64,000 bases of DNA, taken from Yeosuana aquiaggeris. GTDB taxonomy: Bacteria; Bacteroidota; Bacteroidia; Flavobacteriales; Flavobacteriaceae. Location: NCBI RefSeq assembly GCF_044003965.1, contig NZ_JBAWKC010000005.1:291152-355151 (forward strand), read 5' to 3'. Position numbers and translations under genes: made by a program. Position 1 is the first letter of the stretch. Each line of letters opens with the position of its first letter. The notes below the pieces were generated by a model, which saw nothing but the letters and a program-made list of their open reading frames with translations, searched no databases and had not been told where the DNA came from. This document shows, in pieces, positions 37,198-47,575 of this stretch.

Positions 37198-38196
37198 TTA
37201 TAATTTATGTTGTATAAATGGATAGTTTTCTTGCTCATATACCACATCATACATGACATTTTTATCCGGATATGGAGATTCATCAGCAAATTTTTCACAC
37301 TCATCTACCAAATCTTTAACACGTTTATCAATAATTTTTATATCCGCTTCTGAAGCGTAATTTTTTTCTAAAATTATTTTCTTTACTTGCGTGATAGGAT
37401 CAATTTTTTTATACTCTTCAACCTCATCTTTAGTACGATAATGTTGTGCATCACTCATAGAATGTCCTCTGTAACGGTATGTTTTCAACTCTAAAAATGT
37501 TGGTCCGTCACCACGTCTTGCTCTCTGAATAGCTTCATCAAAAGCTTCTGCTACTTTTATTGGATTCATACCATCTACTGGTCCACATGGCATTTCATAG
37601 CCTTTACCTAACTTCCAAATATCGGTATGACTTGCAGTACGCGCCACTGAAGTACCCATTGCATACCCATTGTTTTCACAAACAAAAACCACTGGTAACT
37701 TCCACAACATAGCTAAGTTAAAGGTTTCATGTAATGAACCCTGACGAGCTGCACCATCACCAAAACAACATAAAGTAACAGCATCACTACCATGGTATTT
37801 ATCACCAAATGCAATACCTGCACCTAAAGGAATTTGTCCTCCTACAATACCATGACCTCCGTAAAAACGGTGTTCTTTCGAAAATATGTGCATGGAACCA
37901 CCTAATCCTTGAGAGGTCCCCGTTGCTTTTCCATATAATTCAGCCATAACACGTCTAGGGTCCACACCCATACCTATTGGTTGAACGTGATTTCTATAGG
38001 CTGTTATCATCTTATCTTTGGTTAAATCCATTGCATGTAATGCCCCAGCTAATATAGCCTCTTGTCCATTATACAAATGAAGAAAACCTCTTACTTTTTG
38101 TTGGATATAAACGGCTGCCAGCTTATCCTCAAATTTTCTCCAGAAAAGCATGTCTTCATACCATTTTAGGTATGTATTTTTAGTGATTTTTTGCAT
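37198..38196 (-). CDS. pdhA: Pyruvate dehydrogenase E1 component, alpha subunit
   Basis: A 332-aa thiamine diphosphate enzyme subunit. The ThDP/Mg site shows GDGAARQGSLHE through ENNGYAMGTS, and GGSMHIFSKEHRF forms the conserved active-site segment with the phosphorylation-loop counterpart RYRGHSMSD near the C-terminus. The alpha subunit needs a separate beta subunit, which must lie elsewhere. It leads the pdhA-pdhC operon under a well-matched promoter. Confidence 0.96.
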   Translation of the reverse strand: MQKITKNTYLKWYEDMLFWRKFEDKLAAVYIQQKVRGFLHLYNGQEAILAGALHAMDLTKDKMITAYRNHVQPIGMGVDPRRVMAELYGKATGTSQGLGGSMHIFSKEHRFYGGHGIVGGQIPLGAGIAFGDKYHGSDAVTLCCFGDGAARQGSLHETFNLAMLWKLPVVFVCENNGYAMGTSVARTASHTDIWKLGKGYEMPCGPVDGMNPIKVAEAFDEAIQRARRGDGPTFLELKTYRYRGHSMSDAQHYRTKDEVEEYKKIDPITQVKKIILEKNYASEADIKIIDKRVKDLVDECEKFADESPYPDKNVMYDVVYEQENYPFIQHKL

Positions 38197-38228
38197 CGAC
38201 TAATATTGTGTTTTAATTATGCGAATGA

Positions 38229-38257
38229 CAAAAGTAATACATTGCTTTCTATTGCAA
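38229..38257 (-). promoter_or_regulatory. Promoter of the pdhA-pdhC operon
   Basis: Read on the minus strand, TTG (38257-38255), an 18-bp spacer and TACTTTTG (38236-38229) match the Bacteroidota promoter well; the pdhA start is 33 bp downstream. Confidence 0.7.
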
Positions 38258-38374
38258 AAACCTAAACTCAAATTAAGTATCAAAAAAATGCAAAAAAGTC
38301 TCTAAAATCAATAGAATTGAACTCAAATATCCGTTTTGAAAATAAACTAAGATTTACTTTTTATTACGAAAACG

Positions 38375-38857
38375 TTATAGCACCGATTTATCAAAAATGA
38401 AGGGAAGCAAATTAGCTAAAGAATCTGATTTTGCGATTTTACCTATTTCACCCATAAAATAAATTTCTATTGGCGATTCTTGTTTTACTTCATATTCAGC
38501 AATTGCCTGTCGGCAGGCACCGCATGGTGGTATTGGATCCGTAGTTTTATTTTTTTTGGACCCAGCAGTAATGGCCATTCTAACAATTTTATTGTTTGGA
38601 TACTGCGAGTTGGCATAATAAATAGCGGTGCGCTCTGCACATAATCCTGAGGGATAAGAAGCATTTTCCTGATTACTACCCGTAATAATTTCATTATTGT
38701 CTAAAAGCAAAGCAGCGCCTACACTAAAATTAGAATAAGGCGCGTATGCTTTCTCTCTTGCTTCAATTGCCTTATTCATCAACAATATAACTTCTTTTGG
38801 TAATTCTTCTAAACTATCAAAAACATAAATAGTTGATTCTATTTTTATTTCTTTCAT
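38375..38857 (-). CDS. cdd: Cytidine deaminase
   Basis: A 160-aa zinc deaminase for cytidine/deoxycytidine salvage. The catalytic Glu lies in CAERTA and two more zinc cysteines in PCGACRQ; the substrate motif NQENASYPSG (Asn-x-Glu-Asn) is just before. The length suits the homotetrameric type. It is transcribed alone, in the gap between pdhA and porV. Confidence 0.94.
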   Translation of the reverse strand: MKEIKIESTIYVFDSLEELPKEVILLMNKAIEAREKAYAPYSNFSVGAALLLDNNEIITGSNQENASYPSGLCAERTAIYYANSQYPNNKIVRMAITAGSKKNKTTDPIPPCGACRQAIAEYEVKQESPIEIYFMGEIGKIAKSDSLANLLPFIFDKSVL

Positions 38858-38899
38858 ATAATATTTCCTTAATTAAAGTTAAGAAACAATTTGAAACTA

Positions 38900-38934
38900 A
38901 AAAACTATTGCTCCTTGATAGAACAATAGTTTTT
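38900..38934 (-). terminator. Terminator after porV
   Basis: An 11-bp stem (arms 38900-38910 and 38924-38934) with a 13-nt loop lies 20 bp after the porV stop on the minus strand, with a T run on the minus strand. Confidence 0.7.
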
Positions 38935-38954
38935 ATATTTATTTACATTATAAA

Positions 38955-40199
38955 TTAATACTCGTTATAAGTTCCTGCCCCAATATTAAATGTTAATGAA
39001 AAACGCAAGGTATTCTCTAATGGGCTTTGAACCTTAGAAGCAGAGAATAAGTAGGATAAATCAATATTGACAACATTATATTTAAATCCTGCTCCTAATG
39101 CTAAAAATTTTCTAGCTCCTTTTTCTTCACTTTCGTTAAAATAACCTGCTCTAAAAGCAAAGGAGTCCTGATATAAATATTCAGCACCTAAAGACCATGT
39201 AAATTCCTTCAACTCTTCACTAAATCCACCTGGGGCATCTCCAAAAGATTGAAAAATACCTGATAAAAAATCAACATTTGGATCTTGTCCTTTGTAGATA
39301 ACACCATTAACTTGAGATATTTGCTCTCCTAGTGTATCAACATTCTCATCATATTGTCCATTACCATTTTCGTCTGTATAGTTAAACTCGGTACCATAAA
39401 TTGGAGGAGTTGGAACCAATAGCTTAGCCACTTCAGCGGTCACTGATACTTTATTATATTGATCAAAAATAAAATCAAAACCAGCTCCTAACCTCAGGTT
39501 TGTAGGTTGAAAATTCTCTTGACCACCTTGATCGTATTTAAATTTAGGACCTAAATTTTGAATGGCGAATCCCATTCTCCATCGGCCATTAAAATCGCCA
39601 TAAGCATTTTCTTCACTCTGATAATATCCTGAAATATCCACACCAAAAGTACTGGCCGGTGTTGCATCACCATCTACGCCATCTAGTCTTAAATCAGATC
39701 GCAAATAACGCATAGCCACAGACATAGCAAATTGATCTGACAATCTTAATGCATAAGAACCGTCAATAGTAAGTTCATTAGGTCGTTGAATCAGGGCTGT
39801 TGAAAATTCATCAGACACAAATTCAATATCTCCTAAAGAAAAATACCTTAAGCTCGCTGCAAAAGCACTTCTTTCATCGATCCTATTGAAATAAGTGATA
39901 TTTCCCAAGAAAATATCATTTACCAATTTACTTAGATATGGGGTATAACTGACCCCAATACCTGACTTGGTTTCAGAAAACACATATTTGGATGAATTCC
40001 ATTGTTGAGAATACGCATCTACAGAGGTTGCGACACCCATGTCTCCCAAGGAAGCAGCCCGTGCATCAGAAGCTATTAATACAAAAGGAATTCCCGTTGT
40101 AATAACTCTACTATCATTTGCATTCGGAATTATGGTTGTTTGAGCATTTACTTTAATAATCAGTAAAAATATAGAAATGGATAATATTAATTTTTTCAT
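38955..40199 (-). CDS. porV: T9SS outer-membrane protein PorV (LptO)
   Basis: A 414-aa outer-membrane beta-barrel with a signal peptide ending NAQ. The protein opens with the PorV feature FVLIASDARAASLGDMGVA, and beta-strand patterns with alternating aromatic residues fill the rest. In type IX secretion, PorV binds the C-terminal domains of cargo and presents them to the PorU sortase. It is the second gene of the porU-porV operon (33-bp gap), which supports the assignment. Confidence 0.94.
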   Translation of the reverse strand: MKKLILSISIFLLIIKVNAQTTIIPNANDSRVITTGIPFVLIASDARAASLGDMGVATSVDAYSQQWNSSKYVFSETKSGIGVSYTPYLSKLVNDIFLGNITYFNRIDERSAFAASLRYFSLGDIEFVSDEFSTALIQRPNELTIDGSYALRLSDQFAMSVAMRYLRSDLRLDGVDGDATPASTFGVDISGYYQSEENAYGDFNGRWRMGFAIQNLGPKFKYDQGGQENFQPTNLRLGAGFDFIFDQYNKVSVTAEVAKLLVPTPPIYGTEFNYTDENGNGQYDENVDTLGEQISQVNGVIYKGQDPNVDFLSGIFQSFGDAPGGFSEELKEFTWSLGAEYLYQDSFAFRAGYFNESEEKGARKFLALGAGFKYNVVNIDLSYLFSASKVQSPLENTLRFSLTFNIGAGTYNEY

Positions 40200-40232
40200 G
40201 AAGCTAATTTAATTTAAAAATATAAATTTTAT

Positions 40233-43200
40233 TTACAGTATGACAAGTTTCTCAATTTTTTCAACTTTTTTATTTAACAAAGGCGACCTTACTGTTAACT
40301 TATATATATAAACACCTTTGCCAATTTTATCCCCAAAATCATCTCTTCCATCCCATACTATGTCTCTTGATAAGCTACTAGTATTATATATTCCCCCATT
40401 AGTTTGTCCATTTAAGGTCCTCACCAATTTTCCCGATACAGTAAATATCTGAATAGAAACGTCTAAAACATCAGAACTATTGTGATTAAACCAAAATTCT
40501 GTGTAATTCACAAAAGGATTCGGGTAATTTAATACATTATTTATAACCAGCTCTTGATTTTGGTCATATACAATAAATTGAATTTCTGCAGTTGACGAAT
40601 TGTTATAAACATCCCAGGCTTTAATTGTTAAGGTATGAAGCCCCGGTGCTAAGTCTCTAAAAGGAAAACTTACCACGCCTTTTTGGTAATTATCTAACTC
40701 TGTTTGATAATAATCATTTAGGATGAATGGATTTGTTTCATCACCATCTAAAATAGCAACAATATCATGACCAATTCCACTAGCCGTATTGATACCATTG
40801 AGGTCCTCTAGTTTAACAAGTAATATTGGCGACTCATTCGTGATGCCTCCTGAAACAAAACTCTCATCATTCATATAAAGCGTTATTAACGGACCAGTAT
40901 CATCTGCAGGGGCATTTTCATTGACACCTCCAATTTTAACGGTATTAATGCTTGAGCCCGTTTGGTCCTCAAGAGTCACCCCATTTTCAGCATAAAAACT
41001 CACTTTTCCAAAGCCAACCGGAACTCCAATATCTTTTGGTACTACAAAATCAAATTCGAACAATCCGTTTGAAACAGTTGCTTTGCCTCTAAAAATAATT
41101 TCTCCAAGCGTTGTAAAATCAAGCTTTACCAGTTGACCATTTAACCTTATGCCGTCATTTGCTAAAGTTTGTCTATTGATTTCTTTATCATAAATAGTTG
41201 TTGAAAGTGTACCATTATAATTTGTGAGGATATTACCTGAAATATCAGTTACTTCTCCAGCAAGTTTAATATAACTTAAAGCTTTGAGTGTATCAGTAGC
41301 CTGCCCAATTGGTATGTCATTAATTTTTGTTAATCTAACATTCGGACTAGGAAATTTCAATTTCATGGCCGGGTCACCAATAAAAAAAACTAATCTCCTT
41401 TGGCTTATACTCGAAACCGCCGGATCAATTTTTGTCAACCTTAAAGCTTCAGCCATTGTAGGGTATTCATAATCTTCATAATCATCATCAGGATTATACG
41501 AAAATAAATATTTTCCCAATTCATTATTTAATGTGACTCCAGTGGTTACAAAAATTTGTCTTGTTGTTGTTATAAGTCCAATGGACCCGAGATCTTTAAG
41601 CCAATAAGCAAATTCACCGGCCGTCTGTCTTAAAGGATTGTCAAATCTTGTAAATTCACAGGTAACTGTTATAAAACAATTCAATTTTAAATAATTTCTA
41701 AAACCTAATATGTCTGGTTTTAACAAGATACGTTCACTTGCCAATCCTTCTTCACCTCCATGACCAAAATAATCTATCACCAGTGTACCATTATCTATTG
41801 CATTGGCTATTTCCGTATTCACTTTAGGATAGGTATTTCCTCCCGCTGAAGACTCTTGTTTAAAGGAGTCTGAATGAATTTTAACAACATTCATAAAAGG
41901 TTTTGATTGTGTCACTTCATTACCAACCTTATCGGTTGTTTCTTGCAATATCCCTTCCCAATCCTGATCTACATCATCTGATACCACAACAAAGTTATTT
42001 CTCCAACTACCAAAAGCTTCCTTTACATGATAGGAAGCAATTTTATCAACGAGTTCTTTTGCTCTTTGTGGGGTATCAGCAAGAATTCTTCCAACGGCGA
42101 TATCCAACTTATCACTATTGGCCATGGTTCCTTCATTGATATCCATCATACCATAAAAATCATCTGAAACATATGAACTTGTAAGACTAAAACTGTTATA
42201 AGCGTGCCATGATGGCACAATATTGGTGTTATTGGCTATCCTATCTTTATAATCAAAAGAACCATCACCAAACAAACATAAATACTTAATTCTTTTATCT
42301 GAAGAACTGGCATTATCATAAACATATTTGACAAAATTCCTTATGGCACCTACATCCTGATTACCCGTACTAAACTCATTATAAATTTCATTTAAGCTAA
42401 CTACTTTTACATTTAAGTTGTATTGAACTCTATCAATCTGTGCTAATCTTTCGGCATCATTTAGCATATTATTTGGAGCAACAATAATGTAATCAATATC
42501 TTGGAACTGTCCTTGATTATTTAAAAAGATAGTTCCTTTAAGGTCTTGATTATTCAATACCGTATTGGCATCACTTTTAGGTTCAAAATAATCTGATGAT
42601 GCCACTGCTACATATTCTTTAAGCGTTCCCAGAGCTGAAGTAAAAGTAAAATTAGCCTGACTATCAGTATTTACAGCATTAGTAACATTGTAAATATCAG
42701 TCACATCCCAAACTTCAGAAAGTTGTGAAGCATTTGAAATCATATATTCACCAATCCCAGCAGATAATGCAGTTGCTCTATTTTTAAATTGGAACTGTTT
42801 TCCATTAAAATTTAATCCCCTAGTAGCTTCGATAGATATATAGTCTAAATAGGCCAGTGCACTCGGATTTCCTGAATTATCATAATTTAGATTTACTGAA
42901 ATTGTTGAGGATGCCACATTTAAATTTCCATTATATGACGCTTCACTAGCAACACTTGGCTTTGAAGACCCGGAAAGAGACAATGTACTTACAGCATTTC
43001 CGTTAACACTTAATTGCATAGAAGATTGTGAGGCAGACACTGCAGCCACATAAACTTTTAAATTAATTGGCTCAGTGGTTTCTAATCCCGGAAAATCAAA
43101 ACTAAAGGTTTTATTATTTTCAATATCAAATCGATCACCAAACCAGCGCCTGCCCAGAGAAGCAATATTGTAATTGTCTTTTTCATGAAACTGGTATTCT

Positions 43201-44102
43201 TGATATGAATTAATAGTCATATCAATATTTCCACTTGGCTGAGAGAAAGTTTGAATTCGTTTACCGGAACCAGGACTTATATTAATAAAGTAATAGGTTT
43301 TATCTGTATAACAGTTAATATTGGTATTGCTTTCAGCTTGGTATCCTTTAGGGCCCACGGCATAAAATAAAATATAGTCCTCAGTATTAAAAACGCCATC
43401 ATCTTCACCAACAATTTTAATAGCATTTTCTTGTATGTCTAGAGAGTAAGAAATACTATTGGAATATGGAATCATCTCACCTCCATTTCCATAAAGCTTT
43501 AAATTTCTAGGGTCTATGCTATTCACATTAACTCCTAGTTGCTGTAAAAAACTTCTAGAAATTTTAAAAACACCTGTAGTATCTACATAAAACTTATACC
43601 ATTCACCAGAATTTAAAACTGAATTAGTCAAAACCTTGCTCATTTTATTTACATAGGCTGCATTACTTGGCTTTGTATTATATATAATGGTAAATGAGGT
43701 TACTTTTTTAAATATACCATTCTCTTTAATAATAGGAGATAGTTGAAAAAATGCAAATTGTTCATTTCTAGCTTTCGCATTTTTAAGTTTATAAACTAAT
43801 TTGTTTGGAATCTTGGTAAGGTCTAAATCTTTTAGATCTCTTGCTGACATTACTGAATAAGATACGTTTGTTAAAACGACATTAGTTTCATCAATAGTTG
43901 TACCCGATTTCCATTGGGCAACAAATTGTAATCCTTCTTCTAAATCAAAACTAAAATTTTCTTTATTGAAAGCCGGAATGTTAATAGAATAGTTTCCTAT
44001 TGATAAGTTTTGAAAACCATCCCAGTTAATTTTGTAACTTTTTTGCTGTGAAAAGACAAATAGGCTAATAAAAAATGTAAACAGTAATAATTTCTCTTTC
44101 AT
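40233..44102 (-). CDS. porU: T9SS C25-type sortase PorU
   Basis: A 1289-aa gingipain-family (C25) peptidase that cuts cargo C-terminal domains and attaches the cargo to the cell surface. It has a signal peptide (SLFVFSQQ). The catalytic pair is visible: His in DYFGHGGE (about residue 781) and Cys in TVTCEF (about 815). The last 85 or so residues (NYPNPF then GKGVYIYKL and EKLVIL) form a type A T9SS sorting domain, which PorU retains. Its length matches flavobacterial PorU. It is co-transcribed with porV. Confidence 0.95.
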   Translation of the reverse strand: MKEKLLLFTFFISLFVFSQQKSYKINWDGFQNLSIGNYSINIPAFNKENFSFDLEEGLQFVAQWKSGTTIDETNVVLTNVSYSVMSARDLKDLDLTKIPNKLVYKLKNAKARNEQFAFFQLSPIIKENGIFKKVTSFTIIYNTKPSNAAYVNKMSKVLTNSVLNSGEWYKFYVDTTGVFKISRSFLQQLGVNVNSIDPRNLKLYGNGGEMIPYSNSISYSLDIQENAIKIVGEDDGVFNTEDYILFYAVGPKGYQAESNTNINCYTDKTYYFINISPGSGKRIQTFSQPSGNIDMTINSYQEYQFHEKDNYNIASLGRRWFGDRFDIENNKTFSFDFPGLETTEPINLKVYVAAVSASQSSMQLSVNGNAVSTLSLSGSSKPSVASEASYNGNLNVASSTISVNLNYDNSGNPSALAYLDYISIEATRGLNFNGKQFQFKNRATALSAGIGEYMISNASQLSEVWDVTDIYNVTNAVNTDSQANFTFTSALGTLKEYVAVASSDYFEPKSDANTVLNNQDLKGTIFLNNQGQFQDIDYIIVAPNNMLNDAERLAQIDRVQYNLNVKVVSLNEIYNEFSTGNQDVGAIRNFVKYVYDNASSSDKRIKYLCLFGDGSFDYKDRIANNTNIVPSWHAYNSFSLTSSYVSDDFYGMMDINEGTMANSDKLDIAVGRILADTPQRAKELVDKIASYHVKEAFGSWRNNFVVVSDDVDQDWEGILQETTDKVGNEVTQSKPFMNVVKIHSDSFKQESSAGGNTYPKVNTEIANAIDNGTLVIDYFGHGGEEGLASERILLKPDILGFRNYLKLNCFITVTCEFTRFDNPLRQTAGEFAYWLKDLGSIGLITTTRQIFVTTGVTLNNELGKYLFSYNPDDDYEDYEYPTMAEALRLTKIDPAVSSISQRRLVFFIGDPAMKLKFPSPNVRLTKINDIPIGQATDTLKALSYIKLAGEVTDISGNILTNYNGTLSTTIYDKEINRQTLANDGIRLNGQLVKLDFTTLGEIIFRGKATVSNGLFEFDFVVPKDIGVPVGFGKVSFYAENGVTLEDQTGSSINTVKIGGVNENAPADDTGPLITLYMNDESFVSGGITNESPILLVKLEDLNGINTASGIGHDIVAILDGDETNPFILNDYYQTELDNYQKGVVSFPFRDLAPGLHTLTIKAWDVYNNSSTAEIQFIVYDQNQELVINNVLNYPNPFVNYTEFWFNHNSSDVLDVSIQIFTVSGKLVRTLNGQTNGGIYNTSSLSRDIVWDGRDDFGDKIGKGVYIYKLTVRSPLLNKKVEKIEKLVIL

Positions 44103-44165
44103 TGCTAAATAAACGCTATTAATTACTTGTTATTATCAAATAACCAGCAATTTTAATTATTGGCT

Positions 44166-44173
44166 CAAAAATA
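44166..44173 (-). promoter_or_regulatory. Probable -7 box of porU-porV
   Basis: The minus-strand octamer TATTTTTG matches TAnnTTTG, 63 bp upstream of the porU start. The expected -33 TTG at 17-23 bp is not present (nearest at 14 bp). Confidence 0.4.
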
Positions 44174-44302
44174 CAATAATATTTTAGCAAAATAAACGTT
44201 ATTACATAGCAAAACAACAGCAAAAAACAATAAAAACATCGTTGTAATGTATCAAAAATAGGGTGAAATACACATTTTTTTCGTTAAAATGTGAAAAATC
44301 GC

Positions 44303-44332
44303 TTGCAGTATTCGGTTTAATTCTTATATTGC
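44303..44332 (+). promoter_or_regulatory. Candidate promoter of gldJ
   Basis: TTG (44303-44305), a 19-bp spacer, then TATATTGC (44325-44332, one mismatch from TAnnTTTG). The start codon is 31 bp downstream. Confidence 0.5.
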
Positions 44333-44363
44333 AGCACCAAAATTTATTAGCTTACTTAAACAT

Positions 44364-46061
44364 ATGGATATGAAAAGAGTATTAGCATTCAAGACTTTGT
44401 TAGTTTTGACGTTATCTTTAGCCACCGTTAGTTGTAAAAAATCTAGCAGTTCTAAGAACAGTTCTAGAGCAACAGGATGGCAAATAAACAACCGTGAAGG
44501 TGGTTTTCAATACAACACAGATTTCAAAGAACAGGAAACCTCTCCAGGACTAGTTTTTGTAGAAGGTGGAACTTTTACAAAAGGTAAGGTTCAGGACGAT
44601 GTGATGCATGATTGGAATAATACTCCAAATCAGCAACATGTTCAGTCATTCTATATGGATGAAACTGAAGTTACAAACATGATGTATCTTGAGTATTTAG
44701 ACTGGATAAAAAGAGTATATCCTCCAACGGATGAAAATTTCAGAGCTATTTACCTAGGTGCTTTACCAGACACACTAGTTTGGAGAAACCGTTTAGGTTA
44801 TAACGAAGTTATGACCGAAAATTATTTACGTCACCCAGGTTATGCCGAATATCCTGTAGTGGGAGTGAGTTGGATTCAGGCAGTTGAATTTGCCAATTGG
44901 CGCTCTGATCGTGTAAATGAAGCTAATTTAACAGAAGCCGGTTACATTAAAAGAGATGCCATGATAACAGATGTTAGTGCTGAATCAAATTTCAACACAG
45001 ACACCTATATCAACGCGCCAACATTAACTTATGGCGGTAATGAAGAGATTATAAATGCCGATGGACGTGGCAGAAGAAACGTAAGAGTAGATGCTGATGG
45101 CAACGAAAGTAACATTTACGCCACTCTTGAAACCGGAATCATTTCTCCTAAATACAGACTACCAACAGAAACTGAATGGGAATATGCTGCATTAGGACTT
45201 TCTGAAATCCGTAGTTACAACTTATACCGTGGTCGTAAAAAATATCCATGGGATGGGCAGTACACGCGCGCTGATAAAAGAAAAATAAGAGGAGACCAAT
45301 TGGCTAACTTTAAACAAGGAAAAGGTGACTATGGCGGCATCGCAGGATGGTCTGACGATGGTGCAGATATCACTAATAAAGTAAAATCATATGATCCTAA
45401 TGATTATGGTTTATATGATATGGCCGGAAATGTCGCAGAATGGGTTGCCGATGTTTACAGACCAATAATTGATGATGAATTTAATGATTTCAACTATTAC
45501 CGTGGAAACGTTTATACGAAAAATGCATTAAATGATGATGGTACTGTAAAAATAGTAACACCAGAAGATATTGTTTATGATACCTTATCAAATGGTAAAA
45601 TTATTGCAAGAAACCTACCAGGTGAAATTTTACAAGTTCCAGTGGACGAAAATGAAACCTATTTAAGAACTAATTTTGATAAAAGTGATGAAATAAACTT
45701 TAGAGATGGTGACAGACGATCATCTAGAAGATTTGACCAAAGTTTTGGCGACGATGATGAATCAGTTGATAAAAAGGAATCTGAAACTAAAGACATGTAT
45801 AATTCTCCAAGACACTCAGTTACAAGAGATTCTTTAGGAAATCTTATTAGAGAATATGATAAGAGTAATGAGAGAACTTCCTTAATAAATGATAAAGTGA
45901 GAGTTTATAAAGGTGGCTCTTGGAAAGACAGAGAATATTGGTTAGATCCAGCTCAAAGACGTTATTTCCCTCAAGATATGGCAACAGATTATATTGGATT
46001 TAGATGCGCCATGTCTAGAGTAGGCTTAAAATCAAAATCAAAAAACAAAACAAAGAATTAA
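44364..46061 (+). CDS. gldJ: Gliding motility / T9SS lipoprotein GldJ
   Basis: A 565-aa lipoprotein with leader ending LSLATVSC (Cys24). The domain is of the formylglycine-generating enzyme (FGE-sulfatase) fold, with FVEGGTFTKG, YMDETEVTNMMYLEY, YPVVGVSWIQAVEFANW, RLPTETEWEYAA, GLYDMAGNVAEWV and GGSWKDREYWL. This array is that of GldJ, which stabilises the gliding and type IX secretion machinery; enzymatic activity is not expected. Two start codons (44364 and 44370) are both possible. It sits back to back with porU-porV, as in other flavobacteria. Confidence 0.94.
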   Translation: MDMKRVLAFKTLLVLTLSLATVSCKKSSSSKNSSRATGWQINNREGGFQYNTDFKEQETSPGLVFVEGGTFTKGKVQDDVMHDWNNTPNQQHVQSFYMDETEVTNMMYLEYLDWIKRVYPPTDENFRAIYLGALPDTLVWRNRLGYNEVMTENYLRHPGYAEYPVVGVSWIQAVEFANWRSDRVNEANLTEAGYIKRDAMITDVSAESNFNTDTYINAPTLTYGGNEEIINADGRGRRNVRVDADGNESNIYATLETGIISPKYRLPTETEWEYAALGLSEIRSYNLYRGRKKYPWDGQYTRADKRKIRGDQLANFKQGKGDYGGIAGWSDDGADITNKVKSYDPNDYGLYDMAGNVAEWVADVYRPIIDDEFNDFNYYRGNVYTKNALNDDGTVKIVTPEDIVYDTLSNGKIIARNLPGEILQVPVDENETYLRTNFDKSDEINFRDGDRRSSRRFDQSFGDDDESVDKKESETKDMYNSPRHSVTRDSLGNLIREYDKSNERTSLINDKVRVYKGGSWKDREYWLDPAQRRYFPQDMATDYIGFRCAMSRVGLKSKSKNKTKN

Positions 46062-46078
46062 ATAATTCTTGATATTAT

Positions 46079-46110
46079 AAAAAAGTCCTAGCAAATGTTA
46101 GGACTTTTTT
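46079..46110 (+). terminator. Terminator after gldJ
   Basis: A 12-bp perfect stem (arms 46079-46090 and 46099-46110) with an 8-nt loop ends in a T run, 17 bp after the gldJ stop. Confidence 0.85.
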
Positions 46111-46124
46111 TATACATTTAATTT

Positions 46125-47405
46125 ATGGAAATAAATGAACTACATGCTCTTTTTCTGGAATGTTCTTCAGCCTCAACTGACACCAGAAAAATAACAAAAA
46201 ACGCCATGTTTTTTGCACTTAAAGGCGATAACTTTAATGGTAATGTATATGCAAAACAAGCACTTCAACAAGGTGCTAAGTATGCCATAATTGATGACGC
46301 ATCCTATGTGCGCTCCTCTCAAACTATTTTAGTTAAAGATGTTTTAACAACCCTGCAACAATTAGCTTCATTTCATAGATTGTATTTAAAAACTCCCATT
46401 ATTGCCTTAACAGGCAGCAACGGCAAAACAACCACCAAAGAACTTATCAATGCAACACTTTCAAAAAAGTATCAGACTGTTGCTACTAAAGGAAATTTAA
46501 ACAACCATATAGGTGTGCCGCTAACCTTGCTTTTAATGGATAAATTTACCGAAATTGGCATTGTTGAAATGGGAGCAAATCACCAAAAAGAAATTGAATT
46601 TTTATGTAGTATTGCCAAACCAGATTATGGCCTTATTACTAATTTTGGAAAGGCTCATTTAGAAGGATTTGGAGGTATTGAGGGTGTGATAAAAGGAAAA
46701 AGCGAAATTTATGAATTTTTAATCACAAACAACAAAACCATTTTTGTAAATTCTAACGACCCCATTCAGGTAGAAAAAACAAAACAAGCCAATATATTTA
46801 CTTTTGGAAAGGAAGCTAATGTTGATGTTCAAATTGGCTTTATTGAAGCGCAACCTAATGTAAAGGTACAATACAACCACTTAATTATTAACACCCAATT
46901 AATTGGAGAATACAACTTTACCAATATTGCAATAGCCATTGCTATTGCAAATTATTTTAAAGTGGATGACAACTTCATAAAAGAGGCTATTGAAGCCTAT
47001 ATTCCTTCAAACAATCGTTCACAGGTTATACAAACAGGCACTCATAAAATAATCATGGATGCTTATAATGCCAACCCAACAAGTATGCGGGCTGCCTTAT
47101 TGAATTTTGAAAAACTTAATGACAAAATAAAAGTAGCCATTTTAGGAGACATGTTTGAATTAGGACATGAGGCAGAAAAAGAACATCAAAACATAGTTGA
47201 TTTAGCTTCTACTCAACTTTTAGATAAAATTATTTTAATTGGCGCTAATTTTTACAAAACCAAAATTGTTTCACCAAAAGTAACAACATTTGAATCTTTT
47301 GATGATTTTAAAAATAACTTCAACCTATCAGAATTAGAATTTGCAACGCTTCTCATTAAAGGATCAAGAGGCATGGCACTAGAGAGGGTTTTAGAACTTT
47401 TATAA
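46125..47405 (+). CDS. murF: UDP-N-acetylmuramoyl-tripeptide--D-alanyl-D-alanine ligase
   Basis: A 426-aa Mur ligase adding D-Ala-D-Ala to the peptidoglycan precursor. It shows the ATP-binding GSNGKTTTKE, the catalytic-lysine region around GKSEIYEF (with GAKYAIIDD earlier), NFTNIAIAIA and DAYNANPTSM, as in MurF. The length matches. The start lies only 15 bp after the gldJ terminator, so its own promoter is likely inside that stretch or it depends on read-through. Confidence 0.94.
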   Translation: MEINELHALFLECSSASTDTRKITKNAMFFALKGDNFNGNVYAKQALQQGAKYAIIDDASYVRSSQTILVKDVLTTLQQLASFHRLYLKTPIIALTGSNGKTTTKELINATLSKKYQTVATKGNLNNHIGVPLTLLLMDKFTEIGIVEMGANHQKEIEFLCSIAKPDYGLITNFGKAHLEGFGGIEGVIKGKSEIYEFLITNNKTIFVNSNDPIQVEKTKQANIFTFGKEANVDVQIGFIEAQPNVKVQYNHLIINTQLIGEYNFTNIAIAIAIANYFKVDDNFIKEAIEAYIPSNNRSQVIQTGTHKIIMDAYNANPTSMRAALLNFEKLNDKIKVAILGDMFELGHEAEKEHQNIVDLASTQLLDKIILIGANFYKTKIVSPKVTTFESFDDFKNNFNLSELEFATLLIKGSRGMALERVLELL

Positions 47406-47427
47406 AATAATTTGGACCAAAAAAAAA

Positions 47428-47459
47428 GTGCCTAACAGGAATTTCTTCCTATTAGACAC
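47428..47459 (-). terminator. Terminator for the LuxR-type gene
   Basis: Imperfect 14-bp arms (47428-47441 and 47446-47459) with a short loop. On the minus strand the stem is followed by nine T residues, so it is oriented to end the LuxR-type transcript that arrives from the right; it may also stop murF. Confidence 0.65.
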
Positions 47460-47575
47460 AATTTAAATTCTCCCTAAGAATTAATTAATAGCATTACAAA
47501 CATCGAAATAAAAAGTACATTTCACAATACTCAAATTGAGTATTTTTTATTATACTTTTCTATTATAACAACCAA

